A program made the translations under genes and the position numbers. The notes under the pieces are model-generated. The model worked only from the letters and a program-made list of their open reading frames with translations, ran no database searches and had not been told where the DNA came from. A DNA stretch of 64,000 nt, from assembly GCF_039543185.1 (NCBI RefSeq), contig NZ_BAABJG010000035.1:1-64000 (forward strand), written 5' to 3'. Shown here in pieces: positions 53,728-62,532 of the stretch (within the stretch, counting starts at the first letter, position 1; each line of letters opens with the position of its first letter). The DNA is from Paenibacillus_S vulneris (GTDB lineage Bacteria > Bacillota > Bacilli > Paenibacillales > NBRC-103111).

Positions 53728-55278
53728 ATGTTCAAAAGGGGGTTGAGGCCGTTTGTTTTCAAAAAATCTGTCGCCGACTCTTTTCAACCATCCCCTTCAA
53801 CTTCCGAACGGCCAGCCGTTGAACTGGCCGATGCTTCAGTTATTTTAAATTTGTTCAATCGTTGCGCCGATGTCAAGCATCATACTTACACCTTGAACGC
53901 ACTGGAGGAACGTTCAACCGTACTATTCGTCTTCTGCGAAGGGATGAGCGATAGCCAACATATGATTCATGAGGTGGTGCTTCCCCGTTTGCAACGTTTT
54001 TATGAGACATACGGCTTTACGGACGCGGGCATGCTTCAAACGGCGAGTCAGCTTCAACTGGAACGTCTGCCGGATGATAATTGGCAACGGAAAGCAACAC
54101 AACAGGTGTTTGAAGGCAAATTGCTCATGTATATTCCTGCGCTTCAGATCATCTGTTCCGTTGATATTGCCAAGCTTCCGGCGAGAAAACCGGAAGAATC
54201 AAATGTCGAAGTCTCCGTTCGGGGAGCCAAGGATTGTTTTGTGGAAGAGTTGGCCACCAATGCCGCGCTCATCCGCAAACGGCTTAAATCGCCTTCGTTA
54301 GCCTATGAGCAAATGGTGCTTGGCGAACGTACGCAAACCCGGATCGGATTGATGTATATGTACGATATCGCCGATCCAAAGGTCATACAGGAGGTGAAAC
54401 AGCGCCTGCAGAAGATAACGATAGACGGAGTATTCAGCGCTACGGAACTTGAAGAAATGATTGAACCGACATGGGCGTTATTTCCCCTTATGGCGTATAC
54501 CGGAAGACCCGACTTTACCGTCAACTGCTTGACGAACGGGCGATTTGTTATATTGGTGGACGGAACGCCGGCGGCATTAATTGGCCCGGCTAACTTAATG
54601 CTCCTGATCAAAACGCCGGAAGACATTCATTTTACAGCGTTATCCTCAACGTTCGGACAAATGTTGCGGTTGTTAGGTTTATTCGTGTCGCTCATGCTTC
54701 CCGCATTTTGGCTCTGCCTGCTTTCTTATCATCAAGACCAGCTTCCATTTTACTTGCTGGCGACGCTGACCGTGAATCGTCTCGGGATCCCCTTATCCAC
54801 CGGCCTGGAGATGTTTCTTGCGCTCATTTTTCTTGAAATGTTGCGCGAGGCCGGCGTTCACCTTCCTTCCTCTATCGGTTCGACACTTACCGTTGTAGGA
54901 GGCTTAATCTTGGGCGATGCAGCCATTCGAGCCGGAATTTTGTCGCCCGGAATCGTGATCATCGGCGCGATCACGCATGTATTCGGCGCAACACTTACCA
55001 ATCAGGCGTTAGGAGGTGCGGTGAGCATACTGAGAATCATACTGTTTATATTTTCTTGCATATTCGGTTTATACGGTTTTTTTCTCGGCGTATTTTTGTT
55101 GCTGGTTTTGCTGGCGTCTCTTCAGTCTTTCGGGGTTCCGTATCTGGCCCCGATGTCTCCTCCGTTTTTTAAAGATTTACCGCATGCTTTGTTTCGGTTG
55201 CCATTGGCGTGGAAGAGAAAGCGTCCGGAGATGCTTCATACGATTGACGATACAAACCGGGGAGAACAATCAAAATGA
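53728..55278 (+). CDS. Spore germinant receptor A subunit (GerAA-type)
   Basis: A 516-residue protein. A soluble N-terminal domain (1-300) precedes five or so C-terminal membrane helices (about 305-480). Family landmarks are LVDGTPAALIGPAN, LMLPAFWLCLLSYHQDQLPF, FLEMLREAGVHLPSSIGSTL and GVPYLAPMSPPF. The A subunit is the probable channel-forming part of the Ger receptor. SD AGGAGGTGAA; six bases after gerAB, and the stop overlaps gerAC by ATGA. Confidence 0.92.
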   Translation: MFKRGLRPFVFKKSVADSFQPSPSTSERPAVELADASVILNLFNRCADVKHHTYTLNALEERSTVLFVFCEGMSDSQHMIHEVVLPRLQRFYETYGFTDAGMLQTASQLQLERLPDDNWQRKATQQVFEGKLLMYIPALQIICSVDIAKLPARKPEESNVEVSVRGAKDCFVEELATNAALIRKRLKSPSLAYEQMVLGERTQTRIGLMYMYDIADPKVIQEVKQRLQKITIDGVFSATELEEMIEPTWALFPLMAYTGRPDFTVNCLTNGRFVILVDGTPAALIGPANLMLLIKTPEDIHFTALSSTFGQMLRLLGLFVSLMLPAFWLCLLSYHQDQLPFYLLATLTVNRLGIPLSTGLEMFLALIFLEMLREAGVHLPSSIGSTLTVVGGLILGDAAIRAGILSPGIVIIGAITHVFGATLTNQALGGAVSILRIILFIFSCIFGLYGFFLGVFLLLVLLASLQSFGVPYLAPMSPPFFKDLPHALFRLPLAWKRKRPEMLHTIDDTNRGEQSK

Positions 55279-56429
55279 AAGGCATGAAAATAACAGGAAT
55301 CTTGATTGCTTTACTCGTCATCACGACCGGTTGCTGGAATATTAAGGAAATTCAAAATATTAGTTATGCAACCGCCATCGGGTTCGATTATCGTGACGGA
55401 AAGTACATTGTGTATTTGCAACTTATTGATTTTTCCAGCGTCGCCAAGTTGGAAGGACAACAAAAATCGAGGGAAGCACCTGTATGGGTCGGTAAAGGAA
55501 CAGGCGCATCGTTTACGGAAGCTGCAAACAATTTATATGAGACGTCGCAACAAAGAGTGTTTTGGGGTCATGTTTCCACGCTCGTGTTCAACGAACACAT
55601 TCTGAAACAGAATAAATTTCAAGATGTATTGGATTTGCTGAACCGTTACAGGGAAATCCGCTATTTGGTTTGGGTTTTCAGTACCAAAGAATCGATTGAA
55701 GATATTTTCAACTCAACTCCGTTCTTTAATGAGTCTCCGATGATGTCCATTTTGCACAATCCGGAGGACCAGTATCGGCAACGATCGATCATTTCACCGA
55801 TCAGGTTGTATCAATTTGTCATGACGCTGAAAGAAGATTCGCGGATGAGTTACCTGCCTGCTCTACGGATTGAGAAAAATCAGTGGGAAGTAAGCAGAAA
55901 AACGCATCCGTTGTTAGAATATGCAGGTATAACCGTGTTTTGGAACAATCGGTACCATGGAGAATTGGATCCGGACGATTTGCAAGGATTGCCTTGGATG
56001 CATAAAAAGACGGTTCGCGTGCCGCTTTCTCTCGAACGTGAAAAATCGTTAGCGGCTGTATTGGTCATGGAGAAGCCAAAAGTGCGCATCAAGCCGTCTG
56101 TTCAAGATCTTCGCGTTTATTTTGACGTCGAGCTAACGGTAAAGGCAGGCATTAACGAATTGCATCAGGAAATGTCCGAGAAAGAATTGATCGACCTGGC
56201 CGAACGAAAGATTGAAGAACAAATTCGCCATACTTACCGGAAAGGCTTTGAGCGGAAGGTTGATGTTTATAATCTGGGCGAGTCGTTGTTTCGACGCTAT
56301 CCCTCGGTATGGCACCGGATCGAAGACGAAAATCATTTTGTGCTGCATGAGTATTCTTTACGAAACATACGAATCCATGTTCAACTGACCAATACGGGGA
56401 GGTACAAGTTAAAGCCTAGCCAAACCTAG
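55275..56429 (+). CDS. Spore germinant receptor C subunit (GerAC lipoprotein)
   Basis: A 384-residue lipoprotein. The signal peptide ends in a lipobox LVITTGCWNIKE, with Cys20 or near as the lipid site. The Ger C domains follow (WVGKGTGASFTEAANNLYE, RVFWGHVSTLVFNEH, and a C-terminal FGQ-like helical end DVYNLGESLFRRYPSVW). It completes the B-A-C receptor on the outer face of the inner spore membrane. Confidence 0.92.
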   Translation: MKGMKITGILIALLVITTGCWNIKEIQNISYATAIGFDYRDGKYIVYLQLIDFSSVAKLEGQQKSREAPVWVGKGTGASFTEAANNLYETSQQRVFWGHVSTLVFNEHILKQNKFQDVLDLLNRYREIRYLVWVFSTKESIEDIFNSTPFFNESPMMSILHNPEDQYRQRSIISPIRLYQFVMTLKEDSRMSYLPALRIEKNQWEVSRKTHPLLEYAGITVFWNNRYHGELDPDDLQGLPWMHKKTVRVPLSLEREKSLAAVLVMEKPKVRIKPSVQDLRVYFDVELTVKAGINELHQEMSEKELIDLAERKIEEQIRHTYRKGFERKVDVYNLGESLFRRYPSVWHRIEDENHFVLHEYSLRNIRIHVQLTNTGRYKLKPSQT

Positions 56430-56608
56430 ATGTTAAATCTAAAGAAATTCCGATGTTCAAATCATGGATTCGCGGCGCGATTGATGCATCCGATCAATCG
56501 CGCTTCCACGTCGGCAGCAATGCCGTAACCATTTTCAACTTCATTGAAGATACTCCGGAATACAAGAATATAATACGTCCATCAAGCATTCTTTCTGAAG
56601 ACAACCTC

Positions 56609-56926
56609 CTATTCCATTTCGGACAATTTCGTATAGGATTCCATCCATAGCAGTTTCTTGAACAAAAAAGCAACAAACTCTTCTTCAAGTCCCATGTTCC
56701 AAGCTGTCGCTATACATTCGAGCAGTTGCTCCTTGCTAAGCAGCCTCGTGGCAACCCTCCCCCTTATTTCTCGCATTCCATTCTCAGTCTGTTGACTTAC
56801 GTTTTCCAATAATCGAGTCAGTCTCGTAATCTCCTTGGAAAGCTGGACCACTTGATTATGGCTTAAGCCGATTTCCTGCCGTTTCCCATATAATACAGTC
56901 TGTGCAGCGATCATGACATGATGCAT
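56609..56926 (-). CDS. Small protein joining a Spo0E-like and a Sda-like segment
   Basis: A 105-residue protein with AAAGGAGT before its ATG. Residues 14-45 (GKRQEIGLSHNQVVQLSKEI) follow the Spo0E pattern, but the SQELD motif reads SKEIT. Residues 62-95 (LLSKEQLLECIATAWNMGLE followed by EEFVAFLFKKLLWM) match the Sda pattern L-S-x-E-x-L-x-E...A-x-x-M-x-L-xx-x-F-V. Spo0E dephosphorylates Spo0A-P, while Sda blocks the KinA autokinase; both delay sporulation. A single chain with both parts would be a checkpoint protein. The fusion reading rests on motif similarity only. Confidence 0.6.
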   Translation of the reverse strand: MHHVMIAAQTVLYGKRQEIGLSHNQVVQLSKEITRLTRLLENVSQQTENGMREIRGRVATRLLSKEQLLECIATAWNMGLEEEFVAFLFKKLLWMESYTKLSEME

Positions 56927-57114
56927 AACTTTCGACTCCTTTTATCCAATCTAAACATAAAGGAATATGTGACTTGACTTTGCAACTCCGTGGAAAATTA
57001 TAGCTTAAACAATTTAAAGGTACAATAAAGAGGATTTACTGTAGTTTAAGAGTACTCCATCCCTCTAACCGCTTTGACTACACTTTACTATAGAGAAGGG
57101 TTGTAAAAGACGAC

Positions 57115-57468
57115 ATGGCTACTTTTGCGCAAATCGTTGGAGCAAAAATTCGCTTACACCGCATCGAGCAAAACTTGACGCAAGAAAAACTAGCCGAAAC
57201 GATCGGCATGGCCGCGACATATCTTGGACAGATTGAACGCGGCGAAAAAAACGTCAAACTTCAAACGATTGAAAAAATTGCTTTGGCATTACATATGAGC
57301 GTATTCGATTTATTCAACGACGAGAAAGAGGCCAATCTGCAACAAAAAAAAATGGTTATGGGCCAGCATTCTCTTGTTGCTCAAACACAACGATGCCAAA
57401 CAGCGACAAGCGTATCGTATTTTACGGGAACTGTTGGAACCGGCAACCGAAGATTTGTAGAGAAGTGA
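57115..57468 (+). CDS. XRE-family regulator, C-terminus probably frameshifted
   Basis: A 117-residue frame. The HTH_3 domain occupies residues 6-62 (LTQEKLAETIGMAATYLGQI, ERGEKNVKLQTIEKIALALH). After about residue 75 the sequence loses its helical character. In the next frame the DNA encodes LLLKHNDAKQRQAYRILREL ending at 57470, a sensible C-terminal helix. A run of nine A at about 57342 is the likely slip. The HTH would still work as a short protein. Paralogue of the regulator at 24376. Confidence 0.78.
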   Translation: MATFAQIVGAKIRLHRIEQNLTQEKLAETIGMAATYLGQIERGEKNVKLQTIEKIALALHMSVFDLFNDEKEANLQQKKMVMGQHSLVAQTQRCQTATSVSYFTGTVGTGNRRFVEK

Positions 57469-57482
57469 TATAAACTATGAAA

Positions 57483-57523
57483 AAGCAAGCGGTTGGGACG
57501 ATCAGGACCAACCGCTTGCTTGC
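57483..57523 (+). terminator. Terminator of the XRE gene
   Basis: AAGCAAGCGGTTGG pairs with CCAACCGCTTGCTT, loop about ten bases, followed by GCTTAT. Strong stem, weak T-run. Confidence 0.75.
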
Positions 57524-57752
57524 TTATCTACCGCGATTCTTTATGACAAATGATAATTGAGGCATTTAACTATTTTTGGATAAATGCAATCCCTTAGGAA
57601 CACCCGTTTGGAAGGAGTTGGCGCTTTTTGCGCGAATTATTGGGTATAAAGAAGGATTTTGTCGTAAATCATTTAACTTCATTCTAAAGGGGGAAGTTCT
57701 ATTTGTAGGTCCTCAGGCTGATCCCTTCCTTTCTGGATCATAAAAAACGAAA

Positions 57753-57825
57753 CGGCAAACCCATTGAAAAATGGGGGCGCAAAACTTCAGGCCTAAGGAT
57801 GATATCTATGGTAGCTGGGTTGCCG
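57753..57825 (+). promoter_or_regulatory. c-di-GMP-I (GEMM) riboswitch aptamer
   Basis: CGGCAA (57753-57758) pairs with TTGCCG (57820-57825) to close P1. Next comes a CCCAT-TGAAAA-ATGGG hairpin with GNRA-like loop, then the conserved GCGCAAAACTTCAGGCCTAA (tetraloop-receptor side, consensus ACGCAAAGCYUCNGGCCUAA). The last element is ATGGTAGCTGGGTTGCC (consensus AUGGYAGCCGGGUUACC). It precedes an EAL-GGDEF gene set, a usual target class. Confidence 0.93.
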
Positions 57826-57846
57826 AATTTGTTGCTTCCAAGCTCA

Positions 57847-57880
57847 AAGCTGCCCCAAATCGGGGTGGCTTCTTATTTTG
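57847..57880 (+). terminator. Expression-platform terminator of the c-di-GMP riboswitch
   Basis: AAGCTGCCCC (57847-57856) pairs with GGGGTGGCTT (57862-57871; eight Watson-Crick and two G-U pairs), loop AAATC, followed by CTTATTTTG. It lies between the aptamer and the EAL gene start. How ligand binding changes it cannot be told by eye. Confidence 0.65.
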
Positions 57881-57906
57881 ATTCTCCAGCAAAGGGAGTA
57901 GCCTCG

Positions 57907-58623
57907 ATGCCGAATATCGAACAATTGATTGTACAAAACGATTTTTATCATATGTTCCAGCCCATCTTGGGGTTTCCCGAAAAGAGAATCCTTGGTTACG
58001 AGGCCCTCATTCGCAGTAACTCCAATATGAATCCAGATCTTTTATTTCAGCGCGCCATGGAGCAGAACAAGCTGTTCGAAGTCGATTCTTTTTCTATTTT
58101 CGAGGCCATTTCAGCTTACTTCGGATTTCCGGGCTCACGGGAACATACCCTGTTATTTATTAACATTTTCCCTTCAACTTTGGTCTCGCCTTTGTTTATC
58201 AACTTACTCGACTCCCTTGTCGAGCAATTCGGGCTTTATAGGAACCAAATCGTATTTGAGATTAACGAGTCCATTTATGAGAGTCTTTTATGGAAGAGCG
58301 CCTCTTTCAGAGATGCCATCCGTCTGCTGCGTGAACTGAATTTCCTGATTGCCCTGGACGATGTTGGAGATGGAACAACTTCGTTTCGGAATATACTGGA
58401 CATCTCGCCGGATTTCATCAAAATCGACCGATTCTTTGCATCCGACTTGAGTACATCCAGGAAGAAACAAAAAGTTGTCGCGCTGTTTGCCGAGTACTGC
58501 AATGACGAGGCCAATCTGATCCTAGAAGGAATTGAAAAAGAAGAAGATTTGGATACCGCGCTGTCTTTGGGTATCAAGATGGGACAAGGCTATTTATTCG
58601 GAAAACCGTATCGGTTAACGTAA
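57907..58623 (+). CDS. EAL-domain c-di-GMP phosphodiesterase
   Basis: A 238-residue stand-alone EAL protein. All main catalytic positions are present: YEALIR (Glu), FINIFPS (Asn), FEINES (Glu), ALDDVGDG (two Asp), FIKIDR (Lys), LEGIEKEED (Glu) and GQGYLFGKP (Gln). It likely hydrolyses c-di-GMP to pGpG in the cytosol. ATG 57907 with AAAGGGA upstream is used. The open frame extends to 57799, but that would place the start inside the riboswitch. The riboswitch gives feedback control by the substrate. Confidence 0.9.
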   Translation: MPNIEQLIVQNDFYHMFQPILGFPEKRILGYEALIRSNSNMNPDLLFQRAMEQNKLFEVDSFSIFEAISAYFGFPGSREHTLLFINIFPSTLVSPLFINLLDSLVEQFGLYRNQIVFEINESIYESLLWKSASFRDAIRLLRELNFLIALDDVGDGTTSFRNILDISPDFIKIDRFFASDLSTSRKKQKVVALFAEYCNDEANLILEGIEKEEDLDTALSLGIKMGQGYLFGKPYRLT

Positions 58624-58668
58624 ACGGTTGAACGTGAAGTCTCACCCGAACATGAAGGAGTAATCAAG

Positions 58669-59022
58669 ATGCAGGATAAACTGAACTATTTCCGGAAAGC
58701 AATGCTCTCCTTGAAAATTTCGGAGTTTGAAGTTCCGCCTATGCAGGATTTGTTGATCATCGGGAAAAAAGCCCCGATCGGGCCGGAAGCGGTAAAGCGA
58801 ATGGCGCAGGCGATATCACCGGAACAATTTACAATCGTTAAACTGGAGCATGCCAAAATTGAAGCGGTCTTGATTCGGAACTCCCTTCTTCAAATGTTGG
58901 ACGAACGTATGCTGATGCAAATCATATTGGAAGAAGCGGACCGGTTGATCAGCGACAACATGGTTCTTCGTTCCGAACTGAAAATTTCGGTATCAATTCA
59001 GCGGGAGGTGGAGTTGCAATGA
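58669..59022 (+). CDS. Unknown protein between EAL and GGDEF genes
   Basis: A 117-residue soluble, helical and mixed protein with SD GAAGGAG. No domain recognised. Notable stretches are LKISEFEVPPMQDLLIIGKK and LEEADRLISDNMVLRSELKI. Its stop overlaps the CBS-GGDEF start by ATGA, so the two are translationally coupled and may work together. Confidence 0.7.
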   Translation: MQDKLNYFRKAMLSLKISEFEVPPMQDLLIIGKKAPIGPEAVKRMAQAISPEQFTIVKLEHAKIEAVLIRNSLLQMLDERMLMQIILEEADRLISDNMVLRSELKISVSIQREVELQ

Positions 59023-59813
59023 AGGTGGCGGAATTCATGTCATCCCCGGTCTATACGGTTTCATCCGAAAGAAGCGTCCAGTACGTGTCCGATATGATGA
59101 ATGAACTTAAAATCGGTTCGCTGGTCGTCACGGATCATGGGACAATCGTGGGGATTGTTACGTCGCGGGATATCCGTTCTTCCCATCCCAATCGCATTGT
59201 GGCCGACGCGATGACCCCAGACCCGATCAGCATTTCGCCTGACCAATTTGCTTGGGACGCGCTGGTAATGATGGAGCGGCATCACATTGAACGCCTTCTT
59301 GTCGTTCATGAAGATCAGGTAATCGGGATCGTGACCCGCGAGAAGCTTCAAATCAAATTGAACCAACTCGTTGACCCACTAACGGGACTGTACCGTGCAC
59401 CTTATATCCAACATATCGGCGAACATTTTCTGAACCGTCGCCAACAATTCCGTTTGCTCTTTATTGATCTCAATAACTTCGGTGAAATCAACAAATTGCA
59501 TGGGCATCCGGTAGGGGACGATTTTCTTGTCGAGTTCTCCAATCGCTTGCGTGCATTAACGAACGAACAGGATTATGTATGCAGGTATGCAGGGGATGAG
59601 TTTATTGTGATTACTTGCCGTAATGAATACGATGGCTTGCAATTGGAAGATGCCCTGTCCCAACCTGTCGTCATTCAAAACGTTGCATTGTCCGCATCGG
59701 TGGGAGTCATCAGCGGCTTTCTCGTACCTGACTTTTTTTCGCTGTCTTTTCGAGAACTGATCAACAGAGCGAGTCTTCTATCCACTTCTTTGAAACAAAA
59801 ATCTCTTGCATGA
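59019..59813 (+). CDS. CBS-pair diguanylate cyclase (GGDEF)
   Basis: A 264-residue protein. Two CBS motifs occupy residues 1-115 (VAEFMSSPVYTVSSE, VADAMTPDPISISP, each ending GIVTxxD/E). The GGDEF domain (about 118-262) has DPLTGLYRAPYI, LFIDLNNFGEIN (metal Asp) and RYAGDEF at 189-195. AGDEF is an active-site variant found in working cyclases. The RxxD inhibitory site is not present (TNEQD). CBS pairs commonly bind adenine nucleotides and could tune the cyclase. With the EAL gene upstream, the operon encodes both synthesis and breakdown of c-di-GMP. Confidence 0.9.
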   Translation: MKVAEFMSSPVYTVSSERSVQYVSDMMNELKIGSLVVTDHGTIVGIVTSRDIRSSHPNRIVADAMTPDPISISPDQFAWDALVMMERHHIERLLVVHEDQVIGIVTREKLQIKLNQLVDPLTGLYRAPYIQHIGEHFLNRRQQFRLLFIDLNNFGEINKLHGHPVGDDFLVEFSNRLRALTNEQDYVCRYAGDEFIVITCRNEYDGLQLEDALSQPVVIQNVALSASVGVISGFLVPDFFSLSFRELINRASLLSTSLKQKSLA

Positions 59814-59931
59814 TGGAGAATTCGACTTTTCGCCAAACTTGAGAGCGGTAAAAAGCGTCAAGCATTCTGACACGCGTCCTAAGCGTAAACAGAAGGTTGG
59901 CGCTATTATTTTAAAACGGATGTTCATCCGA

Positions 59932-59981
59932 TCAGAACGTGTCCGACTGTCTCCGCTCAGAACGTGTCCGACTGTCTCCGC
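59932..59981. repeat. Perfect tandem repeat, 25 bases twice
   Basis: The unit starts TCAGAACGTGTCCGACTGTC and occurs at 59932-59956 and 59957-59981 with no mismatch. It lies between the converging GGDEF and gerAB-type genes and ends just three bases before the gerAB stop codon. Confidence 0.85.
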
Positions 59982-59984
59982 GGT

Positions 59985-61088
59985 TCAATCCTGCATATTT
60001 TTCTTCTCCCATTGTTTTCTGATCCAGGCCACACCGAGCAGCGCCGCGGGAAGGCAAATCAATACCGTCAATGCCGAAAAAATGATCGAAGTCGATAAAG
60101 CATGCGTCAACTCCTGCAGATTGGGCGCGACCCATACGCTCATTAACAGCAGCAAGAAGCCGACAGGGAATACGATTGGCTGGTATTCACGAAGGCTCAT
60201 CCATTGAGCGGCGCCCATGGCCGTCACATAAAAGAAAACACATATTTTAACAAATGCGCCCAATACCCAAATAGCCATAAAAAGCGATTCCAGATGGGTA
60301 AAGAAATCGGCCAGGTTGATGTATCTGGCGACAATCAGGAAAGGATAGGTATAATTTCCCGTTAGATCCCCCAATAGCAGCAGCGTAACCAGGTTGGATG
60401 ACACAAGCGTCACAATGACGGCCAGCAAAGTTATCGCCATACTTTTTTTCACTTTTTCCGCACGGTTTGCAAATGGAATTAAAAACGACACGGTCAGAAA
60501 TTCGCTGAACCATGCTTGCAAAACAACCGAACCTGAGAGGGAAGGTCCGATACCTTCTCCCATAATCGGCAGCATCTTCAACATATGAAGATCCGGAAGC
60601 AGGGGGATGATCAGAAGCAGAAAGAGCAGCGCAAAAACAGGGATAAATATATCGGCAAATCTCGCGATGATTTCCACGCCGCTGCCAACCACAATGGCAC
60701 ATACGAGCACCATGCTTCCGGATACAACCAGCAACGGCGTTTGAACAAGAAACGCTCCGACTACAAATTCGCCGTATTCCCGCACAATGACGCCGCCTAA
60801 ATACAAATAGTATAACAGAATAACCAGCCCGAACACTTTACCCAACATTCGACCTAAAATGCGTTCGCCTGCCTGAACGAGATTCTCGCCCGGAAACAAT
60901 CGGTGAATGCTCAGCGCAATCCAGATCGCAATAACCCCGCTGAATGCCCACATCGGAGATATCCACAAATCCTGCTTGGCGAATTGATACGTAATCGCCG
61001 GCGTGCTTAAAATAGCCGTCGGAGTTACCGCCAAATAGATCATTTTCCCGATTTGCGGGGCGGATATTTTCCCTCTTTCCATCACCAT
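59985..61088 (-). CDS. Spore germinant receptor B subunit (GerAB-type), second operon
   Basis: A 367-residue APC-type permease with ten helices. It opens GKISAPQIGKMIYLAVTPTA and shows the GerAB features SFLIPFANRAEKVKKS and a C-terminal hydrophobic pair of helices. It is last in the leftward operon and starts directly at the end of the small membrane gene (adjacent codons). It differs clearly from the B subunit at 52633, so the two receptors probably recognise different germinants. Confidence 0.9.
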   Translation of the reverse strand: MVMERGKISAPQIGKMIYLAVTPTAILSTPAITYQFAKQDLWISPMWAFSGVIAIWIALSIHRLFPGENLVQAGERILGRMLGKVFGLVILLYYLYLGGVIVREYGEFVVGAFLVQTPLLVVSGSMVLVCAIVVGSGVEIIARFADIFIPVFALLFLLLIIPLLPDLHMLKMLPIMGEGIGPSLSGSVVLQAWFSEFLTVSFLIPFANRAEKVKKSMAITLLAVIVTLVSSNLVTLLLLGDLTGNYTYPFLIVARYINLADFFTHLESLFMAIWVLGAFVKICVFFYVTAMGAAQWMSLREYQPIVFPVGFLLLLMSVWVAPNLQELTHALSTSIIFSALTVLICLPAALLGVAWIRKQWEKKNMQD

Positions 61089-61337
61089 TCACCCGCTCCT
61101 TTGCACGGTGAGCTTCTCCAGCAAGTTTACCAACGGTTTGTAAATAACATCCATCCACTGCGTGGGACCCGGCATTTGGGGATCGAGAACAAGCAAGATC
61201 GCCAAAATCGCGCCCAATCCGGTCAAGGCGCCATAAGCCGTCTTCTCCCGCTTCGTAAAATACGGCATGGCGCGCCAATCATGCAAAATCATTAATGCCA
61301 ACACTGCGGCAATTCCAAGCATTCCCCCCCATATCAT
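61089..61337 (-). CDS. Small membrane protein within the ger operon (82 aa)
   Basis: An 82-residue protein with two membrane helices (MLGIAAVLALMILHDW and GALTGLGAILAILLVL) and a polar C-terminus. It lies 10 bases after gerAC and abuts gerAB. Small membrane D-type subunits are known in some ger operons and modulate the receptor. The position and topology fit, but no clear family motif is seen. Confidence 0.7.
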   Translation of the reverse strand: MIWGGMLGIAAVLALMILHDWRAMPYFTKREKTAYGALTGLGAILAILLVLDPQMPGPTQWMDVIYKPLVNLLEKLTVQRSG

Positions 61338-61347
61338 GATCCAATCA

Positions 61348-62532
61348 TCACCTCTGTTCCGGCTTGAATATGCTTTTGTTGGTCAAGCCGGGACGGACAA
61401 CTTTGACCTTTGCCTGTACGTTGACTTCCAGTTTGGAGTAAAGATCGTCCCAGCGATCCTTGTTTCGGTTCCACTCCTTCGGATACTTCCGGTAAAAAGC
61501 ATCCGCAAAATTGAAAATATCGGCTTTCATCTCTTTTTGCGCCCGTTCTAGCGCCATTTGAATGCGGCGTTTAATATCGTCTTCCAGCTCGCGCTCCAAC
61601 TCGCTGATATGGTCCGGCACGGACAGATCCAGTTCCGACGTGTTTTCAACGATGTCATCCTGGGTTTCGATTCGAACCGTCAGGCTCCATTCTCCTCCTT
61701 TAAGGTGCGGGATCAGATCCGTACGGCTTCTCAGCAATTGTAGCGACACGAGTCCATTGCTCTCGCCTGGGGAAACGGTAACCGTCGCTTTTTGCACTTC
61801 GTTTCTCAACCACATGATTCCGCGTGTCTCGGCATCGTTCATGCGGCCGATCATCTTTCCATTTTTCAGAACCGCCGTGCCTTTAATGAATGCGAACGCT
61901 GCTTGCTTTCCATCGCCAGGCTTGATTTCGACCCATGGGATGACGGCGGATCTGGATCTGCCCGCCATCATCTCCGCCAATTCTTTCAACGTAATATTCA
62001 GACCTGTTTCATTTTCGGCCATTTTACGTAAAGCTTGCGAAACCGAGCGTTCAATCGGCGGATCAAGTTCCATTACCTCTCTCGCGGAACTCTGGCTGAC
62101 GAAAACATTGGCCCGCTCCCTCGGAATCGGATGTCTCGTCAAAAATTCCATCGGTTCGGCGAGTCCTTCTTTCGCCAGCCGCTGACCGAATACGAACACT
62201 TCGTCCTGGCCCCAAAAGACTTTGCGGCTTAATACCTGCTGCAAATGGGATTCCGCATCAGCCATTGATAAACCGCGGGAGGAACGAACGACCGACTTGC
62301 CGGAACCTCCGCCGGTGTCTGAAGAAAAGCTTCCCGATTGTTCGGAGGAAGAGGGCGATACCAAATATTGCTTAACGGAGAGTTCCAGTTTCCGATCTTC
62401 CGTCAAGTCCAACCCGCCAGCCGTAAGAATCGCCAAATCGTTTATTTCGGTTCGGTCCCAACATCCGGACAGCAGCACCGCCGAGGCAATCAGCCCCACC
62501 ATCAACGTCCTCTTTGCGCTCAGCTTCGTCAA
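61348..62532 (-). CDS. Spore germinant receptor C subunit (GerAC lipoprotein), second operon
   Basis: A 394-residue lipoprotein with a lipobox AVLLSGCWDRTEIND. It has the GerAC landmarks RKVFWGQDEVFVFGQ and a C-terminal FNFADAFYRKYPKEWNRNKD. A Ser/Gly-rich insertion lies at 60-85. The start overlaps the gerAA stop by four bases. Confidence 0.92.
   Translation of the reverse strand: MTKLSAKRTLMVGLIASAVLLSGCWDRTEINDLAILTAGGLDLTEDRKLELSVKQYLVSPSSSEQSGSFSSDTGGGSGKSVVRSSRGLSMADAESHLQQVLSRKVFWGQDEVFVFGQRLAKEGLAEPMEFLTRHPIPRERANVFVSQSSAREVMELDPPIERSVSQALRKMAENETGLNITLKELAEMMAGRSRSAVIPWVEIKPGDGKQAAFAFIKGTAVLKNGKMIGRMNDAETRGIMWLRNEVQKATVTVSPGESNGLVSLQLLRSRTDLIPHLKGGEWSLTVRIETQDDIVENTSELDLSVPDHISELERELEDDIKRRIQMALERAQKEMKADIFNFADAFYRKYPKEWNRNKDRWDDLYSKLEVNVQAKVKVVRPGLTNKSIFKPEQR

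Noticed and set aside
57799..57906. Longer N-terminus for the EAL protein
   Set aside because: It would start inside the c-di-GMP aptamer, has no SD site, and the EAL domain begins after the ATG at 57907.
59806..60207. 133-codon frame overlapping the CBS-GGDEF end
   Set aside because: Crosses the tandem repeat and runs antisense into gerAB; product is basic and unlike any family.
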